64,000 bases of DNA. It comes from Niallia circulans NBRC 13626. GTDB taxonomy: Bacteria; Bacillota; Bacilli; Bacillales; Cytobacillaceae. The notes beneath the pieces were generated by a model, which was given only the letters and a program-made list of their open reading frames with translations, did not search any database and was not told the origin of the DNA. The stretch is taken from the NCBI RefSeq assembly GCF_001591585.1, contig NZ_BCVE01000004.1, positions 186,001-250,000 on the forward strand. Reading direction: 5' to 3'. Shown here in pieces: positions 19,327-28,878 of the stretch (position 1 is the stretch's first letter; every line of letters begins with the position of its first letter). The translations under genes and the position numbers were made by a program.

Positions 19327-19873
19327 CCTTTTGATGTCCACCTTTCAAAGGTATGTATTTCGTTCTATATAGTGATTAACGTTTTTTATTTATAATAATT
19401 ATTAAGTTATAATATTTATAAATAATATGCAAGTAAAAAGTTTTTTAAACAAGTTTTTTTACGAACAACATTTGTTTCCAAGTTATTACCATCCCAATAA
19501 AAAGGAATGCCTGTCCTAGACATCCCATTCTTTTTTTTACTATATGTAAAAATCTTCTTTCCCAATCATGCATATATTTCAATAATATATCTTTTTTACT
19601 ATCTTTGCATAGATAACTTATCACTTTGTCACAATTTAGACATTTTTTACCCAAAATTAAAGGAGATTACACCTCTTTTGCTAATTATAGGCAGCGCATA
19701 CAAAAAGTTAAATCATGAGAACATAAGGGAAAAGCTTTAAATGGAACTAGGCATCTCGAATAACACGGTAGTTAATGTTAATATACAAATGAGAATAGTT
19801 TAAGAGGGTTTTATCGTAACTTTCCGCTTTCTATTGTATGCTTAAAATATCCTTATGACTTGGAGGGAGATTA
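19327..19873. other. Intergenic region between divergent hemE and hmoB
   Basis: About 545 nt, very AT-rich, holding the two divergent promoters. An imperfect hairpin at 19505-19530 (GAATG/CATTC with inner TGTC/GACA) is followed by eight T on the plus strand, but no plus-strand gene precedes it. A 69-codon frame on the minus strand (19445-19654) has no good ribosome site and overlaps this hairpin, so I do not call it. Confidence 0.5.
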
Positions 19874-20398
19874 GTGAATATCTATCTTACTAGCGGAACC
19901 TATGATTATTTAGGGAAAAAATACGAAAGTAAGTTTTCGAATGAAACATTGTTATTAATGCAGGAAGAAGCCAGCGATCGGGCGATACTACTACACGAAA
20001 GTCAAGCTCCTTCTTTCTTCCAAGAACCAAGAAGCTATGACATTTTATTCAGTTATGGAATGTTAGAAAATAAAGGGTTTATTACCATGAATCATATTCC
20101 AGTAAGTGAAGAAAATAAACCTGTTTTCGAGCATAAGATGATGAAGTACTTTACATCTATCCCAAACAAAACAATGACAGCTATACGCTTCCTTCGTCCT
20201 GCTAAGGGAGACACCTATATCCTCTTTTGTCTATGGGAAGAAAAAGCGAATTATATAAAATGGAAACAGCACGAAGCAAATGTAGAAGCTCCCATAGGTA
20301 AGAGTAATGAAAAAAGCTGGAATAGTTCCCAGCATTCTATCTTTAATGGAAAACCGTATTTTGTACAATTAACGATTCCAAATGAAGAAAAAGCGTAA
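19874..20398 (+). CDS. hmoB: Haem-degrading monooxygenase of the HmoB/TRAP type
   Basis: An antibiotic-biosynthesis-monooxygenase-fold protein of 174 residues. Its C-terminal half (RFLRPAKGDTYILFCLWEE then KWKQHEAN) matches HmoB, a haem-degrading enzyme in B. subtilis (YhgC) related to staphylococcal TRAP. It would release iron from haem. The start is GTG with GGAGGGA five nucleotides upstream. In B. subtilis hmoB is also close to hemE; here pbpF, which lies between them there, is absent. It converges on liaR with only 28 nt between stop codons. Confidence 0.8.
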   Translation: MNIYLTSGTYDYLGKKYESKFSNETLLLMQEEASDRAILLHESQAPSFFQEPRSYDILFSYGMLENKGFITMNHIPVSEENKPVFEHKMMKYFTSIPNKTMTAIRFLRPAKGDTYILFCLWEEKANYIKWKQHEANVEAPIGKSNEKSWNSSQHSIFNGKPYFVQLTIPNEEKA

Positions 20399-20426
20399 TT
20401 AATCTAGTAGCCAGCTGAACTTATGA

Positions 20427-21062
20427 CTATCTTGTTTTAATAATGCCATTCCTATTGGCATACACAGCAGCTTGGGTTCGGTCGGCTACTGCTAATTTCG
20501 ATAAGATGTTGCTTACATGTGTCTTTACTGTTTTGATTCCAATATATAGTTCTTCACTAATAGCCTGATTAGTCATTCCTTCTCCAATACACATTAATAC
20601 ATCTAATTCTCTTTCTGTTAAATCATCATGTGGCTTTCTTTCTGTTGCTCGCAATTTTTTCACCATCACGTTAGCAACCTTTGGCTCAATCACTGCTTCG
20701 CCAGTATAGGCTTTATTAATTGCTTGCACGACCTCTGTAGCACTTGCTGTTTTTAATAAATAACTAAATGCGCCTGCTTCTATTGCCGGAATGACTTGTG
20801 CTTCATCATAGAAGCTTGTAATTATGATTACTTTGCAGCTAGGATACTCTTTTAAAATAGCCTTTGTTGCTTCAATACCATTCCCGTTTTCCATTAATAA
20901 ATCCATTAACACAATATCCGGCTTCTCCTTTAGTACAAGCTGAACTGCAGTCTGACCACTATTTGCCTCTCCCATAATGTGAATATTGGGTTCTGTCATT
21001 AGGTAAGAAATAATTCCTTTTCTCACCATTTCATGATCATCTACTACTACCACTCTAATCAT
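20427..21062 (-). CDS. liaR: Two-component response regulator LiaR
   Basis: NarL/FixJ-type regulator of the cell-envelope stress response. 211 residues, the same length as B. subtilis LiaR. The receiver domain shows the acidic pair Asp8-Asp9, the phosphorylation site Asp54 in IVLMDLLMENG and the lysine in YLLKTAS. A LuxR-type helix-turn-helix fills about residues 148-205 (LTERELDVLMCIGEGMTNQA). ATG 21062 is chosen over an upstream start because it matches the family N-terminus and overlaps the end of liaS by 8 nt. Confidence 0.94.
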   Translation of the reverse strand: MIRVVVVDDHEMVRKGIISYLMTEPNIHIMGEANSGQTAVQLVLKEKPDIVLMDLLMENGNGIEATKAILKEYPSCKVIIITSFYDEAQVIPAIEAGAFSYLLKTASATEVVQAINKAYTGEAVIEPKVANVMVKKLRATERKPHDDLTERELDVLMCIGEGMTNQAISEELYIGIKTVKTHVSNILSKLAVADRTQAAVYANRNGIIKTR

Positions 21063-22086
21063 TTTCCCACCCCTTTGTTGGCACTCGAATATCAATATAA
21101 GTTCCTTCTCCCATTTTCGAACGAAGTTCCATCACTCCACCAATTTCTTCACAGCGCTCTCTCATTGTCTTTAACCCATATGATGCAATTCTTTCTATCG
21201 TCGGATCAAAGCCTTTGCCATTATCACTTATATGTAGAGAAGCATATTCTTCTCGTTCTTCCAAAATGATTCTTACTTTATCTGCATGAGAATGACGAAG
21301 CACATTGGATAGAGCCTCTTGAACAATTCGAAAAAGATGTTCCTGTCCAGCCGTAGATAGACCATCTATTTCATCAATGCTTGCAGAAAAATGAAGCATT
21401 GTTTTTTCTTTCAGCTCTTGAATAAGCTTGATTATGCCATCACACAACGTATCATTGCTTAATTCAATCGGTCTTAGATGAAGCAGCAATGCTCGCATTT
21501 CCCCTTGCGCTTTTCCCGCAATCGAAACAATTTCCTGTAACTGCTGCTTGGCTAAAGCAGGATCCCGGTCAAAAATTTTATATGCAGCAGAAGACATCAT
21601 ATTTAATGCAAATAATTGCTGACTAACAACATCATGCAAATCCCTCGCCAGTCGTTGTCTTTCTTCTATTACTGCGGCATTGTGGGCTGTTTGCCCGAGC
21701 GTTGTTTTTTCATTTGCTAATCTCTGCAAAGAATGAATTTGCTCTTGTTGATAATCAGCGAGCTGATTAAGTTCTTCTTTTACATCATAAACATACTCAC
21801 TTGTTGCAAGCGGCATTTTTGGCGGTATTTTTCCTCTCCTTAAAGATGATATAAACCAAAATATTTCATCTAATTGTTTCTTTATTTTACCGCTCCATTT
21901 AAAAGCAAAATAAAAACCCACCACTGTTATCAGAAAAAAAAAGATGGCAGCTAAGGCAAAACTCCCTATCCAAGACGTTGCAAAATTTGGAAGTAAATAG
22001 ATACTTATAAATAGCAGCAAAGAAATAATCAAACTTGTTAAAATGATATTTCGATAATATCCATAACGACTAATTGTCTGTCTCAT
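21055..22086 (-). CDS. liaS: Sensor histidine kinase LiaS
   Basis: HisKA_3-type kinase that phosphorylates LiaR in response to lipid II-cycle antibiotics. 343 residues. Two N-terminal membrane helices with a very short outside loop (about residues 13-62) mark an intramembrane-sensing kinase. The phospho-acceptor is His151 in RLARDLHDVVSQQ. N and G boxes appear as EALSNVLRHSHA and ISDNGKGFDP. It starts 9 nt after liaF with AAGGGGG upstream and overlaps liaR. Confidence 0.94.
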   Translation of the reverse strand: MRQTISRYGYYRNIILTSLIISLLLFISIYLLPNFATSWIGSFALAAIFFFLITVVGFYFAFKWSGKIKKQLDEIFWFISSLRRGKIPPKMPLATSEYVYDVKEELNQLADYQQEQIHSLQRLANEKTTLGQTAHNAAVIEERQRLARDLHDVVSQQLFALNMMSSAAYKIFDRDPALAKQQLQEIVSIAGKAQGEMRALLLHLRPIELSNDTLCDGIIKLIQELKEKTMLHFSASIDEIDGLSTAGQEHLFRIVQEALSNVLRHSHADKVRIILEEREEYASLHISDNGKGFDPTIERIASYGLKTMRERCEEIGGVMELRSKMGEGTYIDIRVPTKGWEND

Positions 22087-22095
22087 GTTTCCCCC

Positions 22096-22854
22096 TTATA
22101 CCTTTTGCACTGTAATATCGCCAATATCAAGCAAAATATTTAGCTTTATTTTTTTTATTGCCTCTTCATAATAGGCAGATTTATGCTCCAGACTATTTCC
22201 AATTCCCTCCTTAACCGACTGCAGAATTCGTACTTCTCCAATCTTTACTTCGGCTTGAACATAAATGGCTAGATCATCTGGAACAATAATTTTCACATCC
22301 CCAATCCTCGCATGGATAAACAGCTCGGTTTCTCCTTCAGGAATAAAAGCTTTGCTAAAATCAATATAGACATCTCCTAACCCATGAGAAATTTCCATCG
22401 GTTCGACAGCCCAATTATCTGTATTATACTTAACATCTCCCATGCGAAAGGATTTCTTTGTATAACGTTTTCCGCCACTGTCATATTCAAAAGTGAACTT
22501 AGGTTTGATGAGTCCTAGTGCCATTAAAATAATAATTAATGGCCATAATTTCCAAAAATCGATAAATCTAAATTCTAATACTTGAAAACGATCCAAAAGG
22601 AGAAGAATAGAGAAAATAAGAATAAATAAGGTAAAAAATAAATTGCTTTTTCGTTTTAATGTTATTTGATAGAGCGAAAGCAGACCATAAACAAGCAGCA
22701 AAAACGGATATATTATGACAAATAATTTTTTTATTTCCAAGGAAATGACACCAATATTAACAAGTAATAAGATTACTCCTACAATAAGTAAACTAATAGA
22801 AAACATTATTTTGGAGATTGATCTTCTCAAAAACTCCCCTTCTTTCCTAGACAT
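22096..22854 (-). CDS. liaF: Cell-wall-active antibiotic response protein LiaF
   Basis: Membrane inhibitor of LiaS signalling. 252 residues: four hydrophobic segments in the first 110 residues, then a beta-rich C-terminal domain (GDVKYNTDN, LGDVYIDFSKA, RIGDVKIIVP) typical of LiaF. First gene of liaF-liaS-liaR, without the liaIHG genes that precede it in B. subtilis. The start is uncertain: ATG 22854 has a weak ribosome site, and a TTG nine codons later lies close behind GGGGAG. Confidence 0.9.
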   Translation of the reverse strand: MSRKEGEFLRRSISKIMFSISLLIVGVILLLVNIGVISLEIKKLFVIIYPFLLLVYGLLSLYQITLKRKSNLFFTLFILIFSILLLLDRFQVLEFRFIDFWKLWPLIIILMALGLIKPKFTFEYDSGGKRYTKKSFRMGDVKYNTDNWAVEPMEISHGLGDVYIDFSKAFIPEGETELFIHARIGDVKIIVPDDLAIYVQAEVKIGEVRILQSVKEGIGNSLEHKSAYYEEAIKKIKLNILLDIGDITVQKV

Positions 22855-22861
22855 CTATAGA

Positions 22862-22882
22862 TAGAATTTTTGTGAAATTCTA
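22862..22882. promoter_or_regulatory. Inverted repeat just upstream of liaF
   Basis: TAGAATTT and AAATTCTA flank a 5-nt centre, 8 nt upstream of the liaF ATG. It could be an RNA hairpin in the leader or a protein site. It does not match a LiaR box that I can recall with certainty. Confidence 0.3.
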
Positions 22883-23170
22883 AAAAGCAGTCTTTTTCAA
22901 CTATAAATCTATTGTACTACCTTTATGTAATTTTTTGCTCCTTCTTTCGATGTTTTTTTCTCCACCTTGAGAAGGAGTCTTTGGCACATTTTTCTTCCGG
23001 ATTTTTAGAATAAATCCTTCCTCCCATTCCAAAGCAATGAAGTGAAACACACTATATTTTAAGGAGGTACCAATCACCTTTTACATACAGCTACATAATC
23101 TGTATTAACCGAATGGTGATAGATGCCTATAGCATCCTCCACTTCAAATCGGGAAAGGAGCTGGATTTAT
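22883..23170. other. Intergenic region between divergent liaF and the permease gene
   Basis: About 290 nt containing both promoters. A strong Shine-Dalgarno-like AAGGAGGT at 23061-23068 is not followed by any ATG, GTG or TTG within 15 nt, so no leader peptide is called. No further gene is visible. Confidence 0.45.
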
Positions 23171-24574
23171 TTGGGTATCGAATTAACAGCACTTCATTGG
23201 ATATATGTACTATTTATTGTCTTTATCATCGGCTTTATGGTAATGAGAAGAGATACTACCTTTATTTGTATCGTTGGAATCTTTCTATTAGCGATAACAG
23301 CGACCGGATCTTTAAGTACCTCGATTAGCAGTATTTTCAATAGTTTCATCTTTGCTATTACAGAATTGTTACCTACTATTGTTGTTATCTCTATTATTGT
23401 TGCAATGAGTAAAATTTTGACGAAAACAGGTATTAACGATGTAATGATTTCTCCCTTTTCCAAACTTATTCGTTCACCTGGACTCGCTTATTGGACGATC
23501 GGAATAGTAATGATGCTCATTTCTTTCTTTTTCTGGCCATCCCCCGCAGTAGCATTGATCGGAGCTGTTCTCTTACCAGTAGCTTTACGGGTTGGTCTGC
23601 CAGGAATTGCTGTTGCCATGGCAATGAATTTATTCGGCCATGGGATTGCATTATCAGGAGATTTTATCATCCAAGCTGCACCGAAACTTACAGCAGATGC
23701 TGCTGGCATACCTGTCGAAGACGTCATGCATGCAAGTATCCCCCTTGTCATTGTTATGGGGGTTGTAACAACTATTACTGCATTTTATTTTATTAAGCGC
23801 GATATGAAAAGAGGAACACTGACTTTTGCAACTGGTGTCACCTCTATTAATAAATCAGATATTCTTCCCCAAGTAAATAAATTACTACTAAGTAGTACAC
23901 AAAAGAAACTGTTCGCCATTCTGATTCCCATTCTCTATATTCTTGATGTTGTTGCAATGTTTTTATTAGATTTACAAGGGGGAGATGCTACCGCACTGGT
24001 TGGTGGAACATCCATTTTTATTCTTCTTTTAATAACATTAGTAAGCTACAAAAATAAAGGCTTGGAGAAAACAACGACTTATTTGATCGAAGGATTCCAA
24101 TTTGGTTTTAAAGTATTTGGACCGGTTATTCCAATCGCTGCTTTCTTTTATTTAGGTGACTCTGGTTTTAATACGATTATCGGGGACTTTCTCCCAAAGG
24201 AGTCCCACGGAATCGTCAATGATCTCGGTATTGCTCTTGCTTCCACTGTTCCATTAACGAAAGAAATTGGCGCCGTTACACTAACAGCTGTAGGAGTTAT
24301 TACCGGCTTAGATGGTTCTGGCTTCTCCGGCATTTCATTAGCAGGTTCTATTGCAGGGTTGTTTGCCCATGCAATTGGCAGTGGAATAAGCACATTAACT
24401 GCTTTAGGGCAAATTGCTGCCATCTGGGTTGGCGGTGGAACTTTAGTCCCTTGGGCATTAATCCCGGCTGCTGCAATCTGTAATGTCGATCCATTTGAAT
24501 TAGCAAGGAGAAATCTTCTTCCAGTCTGTATCGGCTTAGTAGTGACTACTATTTTTGCCATGTTCCTCATCTAA
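23171..24574 (+). CDS. Multi-pass permease of the ion-transporter type, substrate unknown
   Basis: A hydrophobic protein of about 467 residues with roughly 12 transmembrane helices. It is rich in glycine-containing helix breaks such as LFGHGIALSGDFIIQAAPK and ATALVGGTSIFILLLI, and has a conserved-looking end around LTALGQIAAIWVGGGTLVPW. The arrangement resembles ion-transporter-superfamily carriers (Na+/H+ antiporter, DcuC or GntP-like). I cannot name the substrate. The frame is open from ATG 23123, but AAAGGAG lies 10 nt before TTG 23171, which is the better start. It stands alone, divergent from liaFSR, and ends before a strong terminator. Confidence 0.7.
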   Translation: MGIELTALHWIYVLFIVFIIGFMVMRRDTTFICIVGIFLLAITATGSLSTSISSIFNSFIFAITELLPTIVVISIIVAMSKILTKTGINDVMISPFSKLIRSPGLAYWTIGIVMMLISFFFWPSPAVALIGAVLLPVALRVGLPGIAVAMAMNLFGHGIALSGDFIIQAAPKLTADAAGIPVEDVMHASIPLVIVMGVVTTITAFYFIKRDMKRGTLTFATGVTSINKSDILPQVNKLLLSSTQKKLFAILIPILYILDVVAMFLLDLQGGDATALVGGTSIFILLLITLVSYKNKGLEKTTTYLIEGFQFGFKVFGPVIPIAAFFYLGDSGFNTIIGDFLPKESHGIVNDLGIALASTVPLTKEIGAVTLTAVGVITGLDGSGFSGISLAGSIAGLFAHAIGSGISTLTALGQIAAIWVGGGTLVPWALIPAAAICNVDPFELARRNLLPVCIGLVVTTIFAMFLI

Positions 24575-24609
24575 CTAGCGATAATCAGTTAAAAATTATT
24601 TTTACTGGC

Positions 24610-24664
24610 AAACCCAAATAATCATACGAAGATACTAATGTATGCTTCGTATATTGTTTGGGTT
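24610..24664. terminator. Terminator between the permease and PAP2 genes
   Basis: AAACCCAAATAAT pairs imperfectly with ATTGTTTGGGTTT, with an inner ATACGAAG/CTTCGTAT stem. T-rich sequence follows on the plus strand. It lies between convergent genes. An inverted repeat with a related AAACAATTAT stem occurs at 4848-4884. Confidence 0.75.
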
Positions 24665-24720
24665 TTAAACCTTTTTAAAAGGAAGTTCCATGAAATTTTC
24701 TAAAACTTCTTTATCATCCA

Positions 24721-25389
24721 TTAGCTACTTAGTTTTGTTCCTGCTCCTTTTTGTTTATGAAATCGATCATAAAATGTTTCATAGAAACCTACCCATACAA
24801 ACAGCCAGATCCCTCCTAATAAATAACCACCAATAACATCTGTTGGATAGTGGGCCTCTAAAGCAATTCTACTTATACCAATTAGCAAAATGAATACAAA
24901 AGCAATAACTGCCAAAATCAACTTTCCTGCATTCCCTTTTATTTCTTTCGCTAGAATATGTGCAATAAACAAATAAAGAAGTAATCCTACCATTGCATGC
25001 CCGCTAGGAAAACTAAAACTGTCTGTCTCTAATGCTTCAGCAGCTAAGGGTCTAGGTCTTGCCACTAAATCTTTCACCCACTTATTCAGTTCATTTCCTA
25101 GTCCAACACAAAAGACAAATGCTGCAATTCCTACAAAATCTTTCTTTTTCCACCAAAGAAAAAGAATAAATAGGAAAGCGATAATTCCAATGCCTATTTT
25201 ATCTGCAATGGATGATATGCCTTCCCAAAAAGGAATAAAACTAGCTGGAAACAATGTATGTATAAACTGGGTTAGTTCTGTATCAAATGCTAATATTACT
25301 TGTCCATTTACAGCTAGGATTAGCAGGATAAACAATAAGAATGACAGGATTATTAATCCCCAAGCCATTTTTGATTTTCTAATATCCAT
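24721..25389 (-). CDS. PAP2-type (lipid) phosphatase
   Basis: Membrane phosphatase of 222 residues with six helices. The three PAP2 motifs are complete: KDLVARPRPL, SFPSGHAM and SRIALEAHYPTDVIGG, carrying the catalytic His in the second and third. Likely substrates are undecaprenyl pyrophosphate or phosphatidyl phosphates on the outer face of the membrane. I cannot decide between BcrC-like and YodM-like. ATG follows TAGGAGGAATT. It is a single gene. Confidence 0.88.
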   Translation of the reverse strand: MDIRKSKMAWGLIILSFLLFILLILAVNGQVILAFDTELTQFIHTLFPASFIPFWEGISSIADKIGIGIIAFLFILFLWWKKKDFVGIAAFVFCVGLGNELNKWVKDLVARPRPLAAEALETDSFSFPSGHAMVGLLLYLFIAHILAKEIKGNAGKLILAVIAFVFILLIGISRIALEAHYPTDVIGGYLLGGIWLFVWVGFYETFYDRFHKQKGAGTKLSS

Positions 25390-25556
25390 AATTCCTCCTA
25401 AATGAATTTCATTTTAACCTTATTTTAACAACATCTCTCTTATAAGGATAGGCATAATCTTTACGATACATAATAGTTTATCCGCTTTTCACCTCTCTTC
25501 TTTATTACTACATGCTATAATAAAAATATTCTAAATAGTCAAACGAGGTGGAAGAT

Positions 25557-26765
25557 ATGCTACAAATTATATGGGAACAACTAGATAACTATTATAATGA
25601 AATGGTTAAAATACGGAGATACCTTCATCAATACCCTGAATTATCATTCAAAGAGGTTAAAACAGCTCAATATATCATCTCTTTCTATGAAAAATTAGGA
25701 ATTCAAGTTACAGGAAACGTCGGAGGTAATGGAGTAGTCGCAAAAATATCAGGGGGAAAACCTGGAAAAACAGTTGCGCTCCGTGCTGATTTTGACGCTC
25801 TTCCAATCCAAGATGAAAAAGATGTTGCTTATAAGTCAAAGGTTTCAGGTGTCATGCACGCCTGTGGTCATGATGGGCATACTGCAACCTTATTAATACT
25901 TGCTAAAGTAATAAATGAGTTTAAAGAAGAATTAGCAGGGAATTTTGTTTTTATTCACCAGCATGCTGAAGAATCAAATCCAGGTGGCGCAAAAGCGATG
26001 ATTGAAGCAGGCTGCCTGGAAAATGTGGAGGCTATATTTGGCACTCATTTATGGGCGACACTTCCCACAGGGACTATTTCCTATAAAGCAGGACCCATGA
26101 TGGCAGCAGCAGATGAATTTAAAATTAAAATCCAAGGTCAAGGGGGACATGGAGCACAGCCGCACAAAACGAAGGATTCTCTTGTTACCGCATCTCAACT
26201 GGTCCTTAACCTTCAACAAATTGTCAGCAGAAAAGTAAATCCTATCCACCATGCTGTTTTAACAGTAGGCTACCTTGAATCTGGTAATGCTTTTAATGTG
26301 ATTGCTGACACAGCGATCCTAGGGGGAACAGTCCGGACGTTTGATAAAGAAACGCAATTACTTATAAAGGAAGAGCTGGAGAGAGTAATAAAAGGCACGT
26401 GCTATACAGCAAATAGTACATATGAATATGAATACGATGACGGCTATCCAGCAGTCGTTAATCACCCTGAGGAAACTTCCTTTTTAGCACATTGTGCGGA
26501 AAAGGTCCCAGGAGTGATTGTTCTAGAGGGAGAACCTGAATTAACTGGCGAGGACTTCTCTTATTATCTGCAGCATGTAAAAGGTACCTTTTTCTTTACA
26601 GGAGCAATGCCTGATACAAATGGTCCGACTTATCCGCACCACCATCCTAAATTTGATATTAATGAAAAGGCTATGCTTATTGCCGCAAAAACATTAGGTT
26701 CTGCTGCTATTACTTATAATATTTCCTTAAGCGCAGCAAAGGCTAGTACTAACTTAAATTCATAA
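25557..26765 (+). CDS. yhaA: M20 family metallo-amidohydrolase
   Basis: Zinc-dependent amidohydrolase/aminoacylase of about 402 residues. Metal ligands appear in MHACGHDGHTA, HQHAEESNPGG and ATLWGTHLW-like IFGTHLW, and in the C-terminal YPHHHPKFD. The dimerisation domain inserts at about residue 180 (KIKIQGQGGHGAQPH). It probably removes acyl groups from amino acids or peptides. ATG 25557 follows GAGGTGGAAGAT; an in-frame GTG three codons earlier overlaps this ribosome site. In B. subtilis yhaA also adjoins ecsC. Confidence 0.88.
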   Translation: MLQIIWEQLDNYYNEMVKIRRYLHQYPELSFKEVKTAQYIISFYEKLGIQVTGNVGGNGVVAKISGGKPGKTVALRADFDALPIQDEKDVAYKSKVSGVMHACGHDGHTATLLILAKVINEFKEELAGNFVFIHQHAEESNPGGAKAMIEAGCLENVEAIFGTHLWATLPTGTISYKAGPMMAAADEFKIKIQGQGGHGAQPHKTKDSLVTASQLVLNLQQIVSRKVNPIHHAVLTVGYLESGNAFNVIADTAILGGTVRTFDKETQLLIKEELERVIKGTCYTANSTYEYEYDDGYPAVVNHPEETSFLAHCAEKVPGVIVLEGEPELTGEDFSYYLQHVKGTFFFTGAMPDTNGPTYPHHHPKFDINEKAMLIAAKTLGSAAITYNISLSAAKASTNLNS

Positions 26766-26776
26766 AATTTATAAAA

Positions 26777-26816
26777 AAAAAGGAAGAGATTCTAAACACA
26801 CGAATCTTTCCTTTTT
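26777..26816. terminator. Bidirectional terminator between yhaA and ecsC
   Basis: AAAAAGGAAGAGATTC (26777-26792) pairs with GAATCTTTCCTTTTT (26802-26816). T runs occur on both strands, fitting two convergent genes. Confidence 0.85.
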
Positions 26817-27535
26817 CATTTGTTTTGTTCCTGAAAATAACGCCAGCGATAAACATTCTTAGCTGCTTCTCCCAATTGATCCATTAAATTATAATTAGCG
26901 TAGGCACCCACAGCTGCCCCAATCCCCGGCACCAATTGCAGCATTTTTACAAAATCAATAAAATCGCGATATTCCTGCTGTAGATCCTGCCAATTAAGGC
27001 TAGCAACTCTATGCTTTTCTTCTTCCCAATTCTCTATTATCTCTAAAACTTCTCTTCGTTTTCCTTCACTTGAAAAAGCTAACTGAAAGATATAGAGCAA
27101 ATAGATTCTTTCTTCCACTTGAGCCGTATCGTAACCATATGTGGCTGCGGCTTCCATTAAAAAGTTCATTTTAATGGAAAGCAATAAGGGAAAATCAGCC
27201 AATCCAAGCAATATCCCACCAGCCCCCGTTCCGGCACCTTCTACAACAGCAACCTTTTGAAATTGACTTATTTTTTTGGTTAACTCTTCATCTTTTCCTT
27301 GCAAAGAACGGAAGATAGGTGGATTTTTTTTCTTGATAATATTGCTGCCGGCAAGTGTTGCTTGAATCATCTGTTTAATTGCTTCCGTAAGGGTCTGATG
27401 AACTTTATCTGGTATATAAGAATTTATTTTATTTTGCGCTTTTTTTGATACTCTATTTAAAATAGAAGACCGTTTTTGGATTTTCCGTTTCCACTCTTCT
27501 ACTTCTTTTAACGCTCTTTGTTCATATTCATTCAT
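26816..27535 (-). CDS. ecsC: EcsC family protein
   Basis: A 239-residue protein with the glycine-rich centre VEGAGTGAGGILLGLADFPL and a late LVPGIGAAVGAYANY segment that may associate with membranes. Length agrees with B. subtilis EcsC. The function is unknown; it usually accompanies the EcsAB transporter. Start is ATG after AAGGAGGAAGATAA. A terminator separates it from ecsAB, so it probably has its own promoter. Confidence 0.88.
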   Translation of the reverse strand: MNEYEQRALKEVEEWKRKIQKRSSILNRVSKKAQNKINSYIPDKVHQTLTEAIKQMIQATLAGSNIIKKKNPPIFRSLQGKDEELTKKISQFQKVAVVEGAGTGAGGILLGLADFPLLLSIKMNFLMEAAATYGYDTAQVEERIYLLYIFQLAFSSEGKRREVLEIIENWEEEKHRVASLNWQDLQQEYRDFIDFVKMLQLVPGIGAAVGAYANYNLMDQLGEAAKNVYRWRYFQEQNK

Positions 27536-27604
27536 TTATCTTCCTCCTTGCTTATGCTTACGTTCCATAAAAAAAATAGTTCCTGATTTTTTGAAGTTAA
27601 TTAT

Positions 27605-27650
27605 TAAAAAAGGAGCTTCCCTTCTAATACACACTAAGGTTTAAGCTCCT
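27605..27650 (-). terminator. Intrinsic terminator after ecsAB
   Basis: AGGAGCTT (27611-27618) pairs with AAGCTCCT (27643-27650), and six T follow on the minus strand. It lies between ecsB and ecsC. Confidence 0.7.
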
Positions 27651-27657
27651 CTTCTAT

Positions 27658-28878
27658 TTATCCCTTTTTTACTTTTTTATTTATATAAAACGAAGTAAAG
27701 AAGATAATAAAAACAATATTAACTACTAAAGAAATCAAAGCATACATCCAATCTCCTTTTAAAGCAATAATTAGAGACAAAATGATTCCTTGGCAACTTA
27801 AAATCACAGCTAAGATTTGTTTAAATGATTTTTCTCTAGCAGAGGCTGCCACTGGATAAATTGTAATCCACAATTTATTATCATAGGCATTCCAAAGCGG
27901 CAGCAGCTGCAAGCCTGTTAAGAAAACAAATAATACACTTATGAATACTTGTCCAGGTCCAAAAGATAAGAAAAAGATGAAAATTCCACTTATCAATGTT
28001 AGCCGAACCGTTAAGCCGAAATAATCTCCTGCACGGACATAGGTTCTCCAGTATAAATGCGTAAATACCTTTTCTCTCGCAAAAGAAACGCGGCTGAATA
28101 ATACATCTAGAAAACGTCTTCGTTTTATACGATTTCTTAAACTCGGTACCTCTGTAAACATATTGGCAAAGCGATAAAAAGAGGCTAGTCTTTTTTCATC
28201 TTGTTCAATTAAATATTCCCATTTTACGCCTTTATTGCTTGTCGCTTTCTGAAAGTATATAAGCAAGAAAGCCATAATTAGAAGAAGAGCAAGAATAAAT
28301 AACGGAGACGAGTCAGCAAATAATAAATACAAAATAGCTAAATTAATCAAAAATCGTACAACACTATCTATATGATGATAACGCACATTTACATAGTATT
28401 GTATTTGCCAGCGAATCAGCAAATTAGCTCCTTTACTTATCAACAACACAATAAGTAGATACCAAAAGCGACTAAAATCACCACCGTGTACTTTTGCATA
28501 TAACGGCATCAAGGCAGCAAGAATGATGACAAGCAAGTAGCCTTGAAGGACAAAACTAATCATCATGGATTGGAGAAAATACCTTTTCATTTTGGTTTCT
28601 ACTGCAATTAAAAAGATCCGGTCAGCATCCTTTAAAAAAGTATAGGTTGGACTATTTGTCATAAAAAGAGTAAGGATAATGCTCATAATAAGCGCAACAG
28701 GGAAGTCATTCGAAATCGTTTTTAACCATGCTTGATAATAGAAGGCTCCAGTCCCTAGTAAAAAAACTAAAACGATGACAACATGGCCATTAAGAATATA
28801 CTTTAAATATTGACTATATTCTTTCGCTGTCTGCCCAGCTCTCTCTCTCCATAACTGCTTCTCATTAAATTCAAACAT
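27658..28878 (-). CDS. ecsB: EcsB, membrane subunit of the Ecs ABC transporter
   Basis: Integral membrane partner of EcsA, about 406 residues with eight or more helices. Ecs mutants of B. subtilis are affected in secretion, competence, biofilm formation and RasP-dependent intramembrane proteolysis. ATG 28878 matches the family N-terminus (MFEFNEKQLWRER) and overlaps the end of ecsA by 8 nt; the longer frame from 28914 would overlap ecsA much more. Confidence 0.92.
   Translation of the reverse strand: MFEFNEKQLWRERAGQTAKEYSQYLKYILNGHVVIVLVFLLGTGAFYYQAWLKTISNDFPVALIMSIILTLFMTNSPTYTFLKDADRIFLIAVETKMKRYFLQSMMISFVLQGYLLVIILAALMPLYAKVHGGDFSRFWYLLIVLLISKGANLLIRWQIQYYVNVRYHHIDSVVRFLINLAILYLLFADSSPLFILALLLIMAFLLIYFQKATSNKGVKWEYLIEQDEKRLASFYRFANMFTEVPSLRNRIKRRRFLDVLFSRVSFAREKVFTHLYWRTYVRAGDYFGLTVRLTLISGIFIFFLSFGPGQVFISVLFVFLTGLQLLPLWNAYDNKLWITIYPVAASAREKSFKQILAVILSCQGIILSLIIALKGDWMYALISLVVNIVFIIFFTSFYINKKVKKG

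Noticed and set aside
19445-19654. 69-codon frame on the minus strand upstream of hemE
   Set aside because: No good ribosome site, overlaps a T-tailed hairpin, and the sequence is not recognisable; probably chance in AT-rich DNA.
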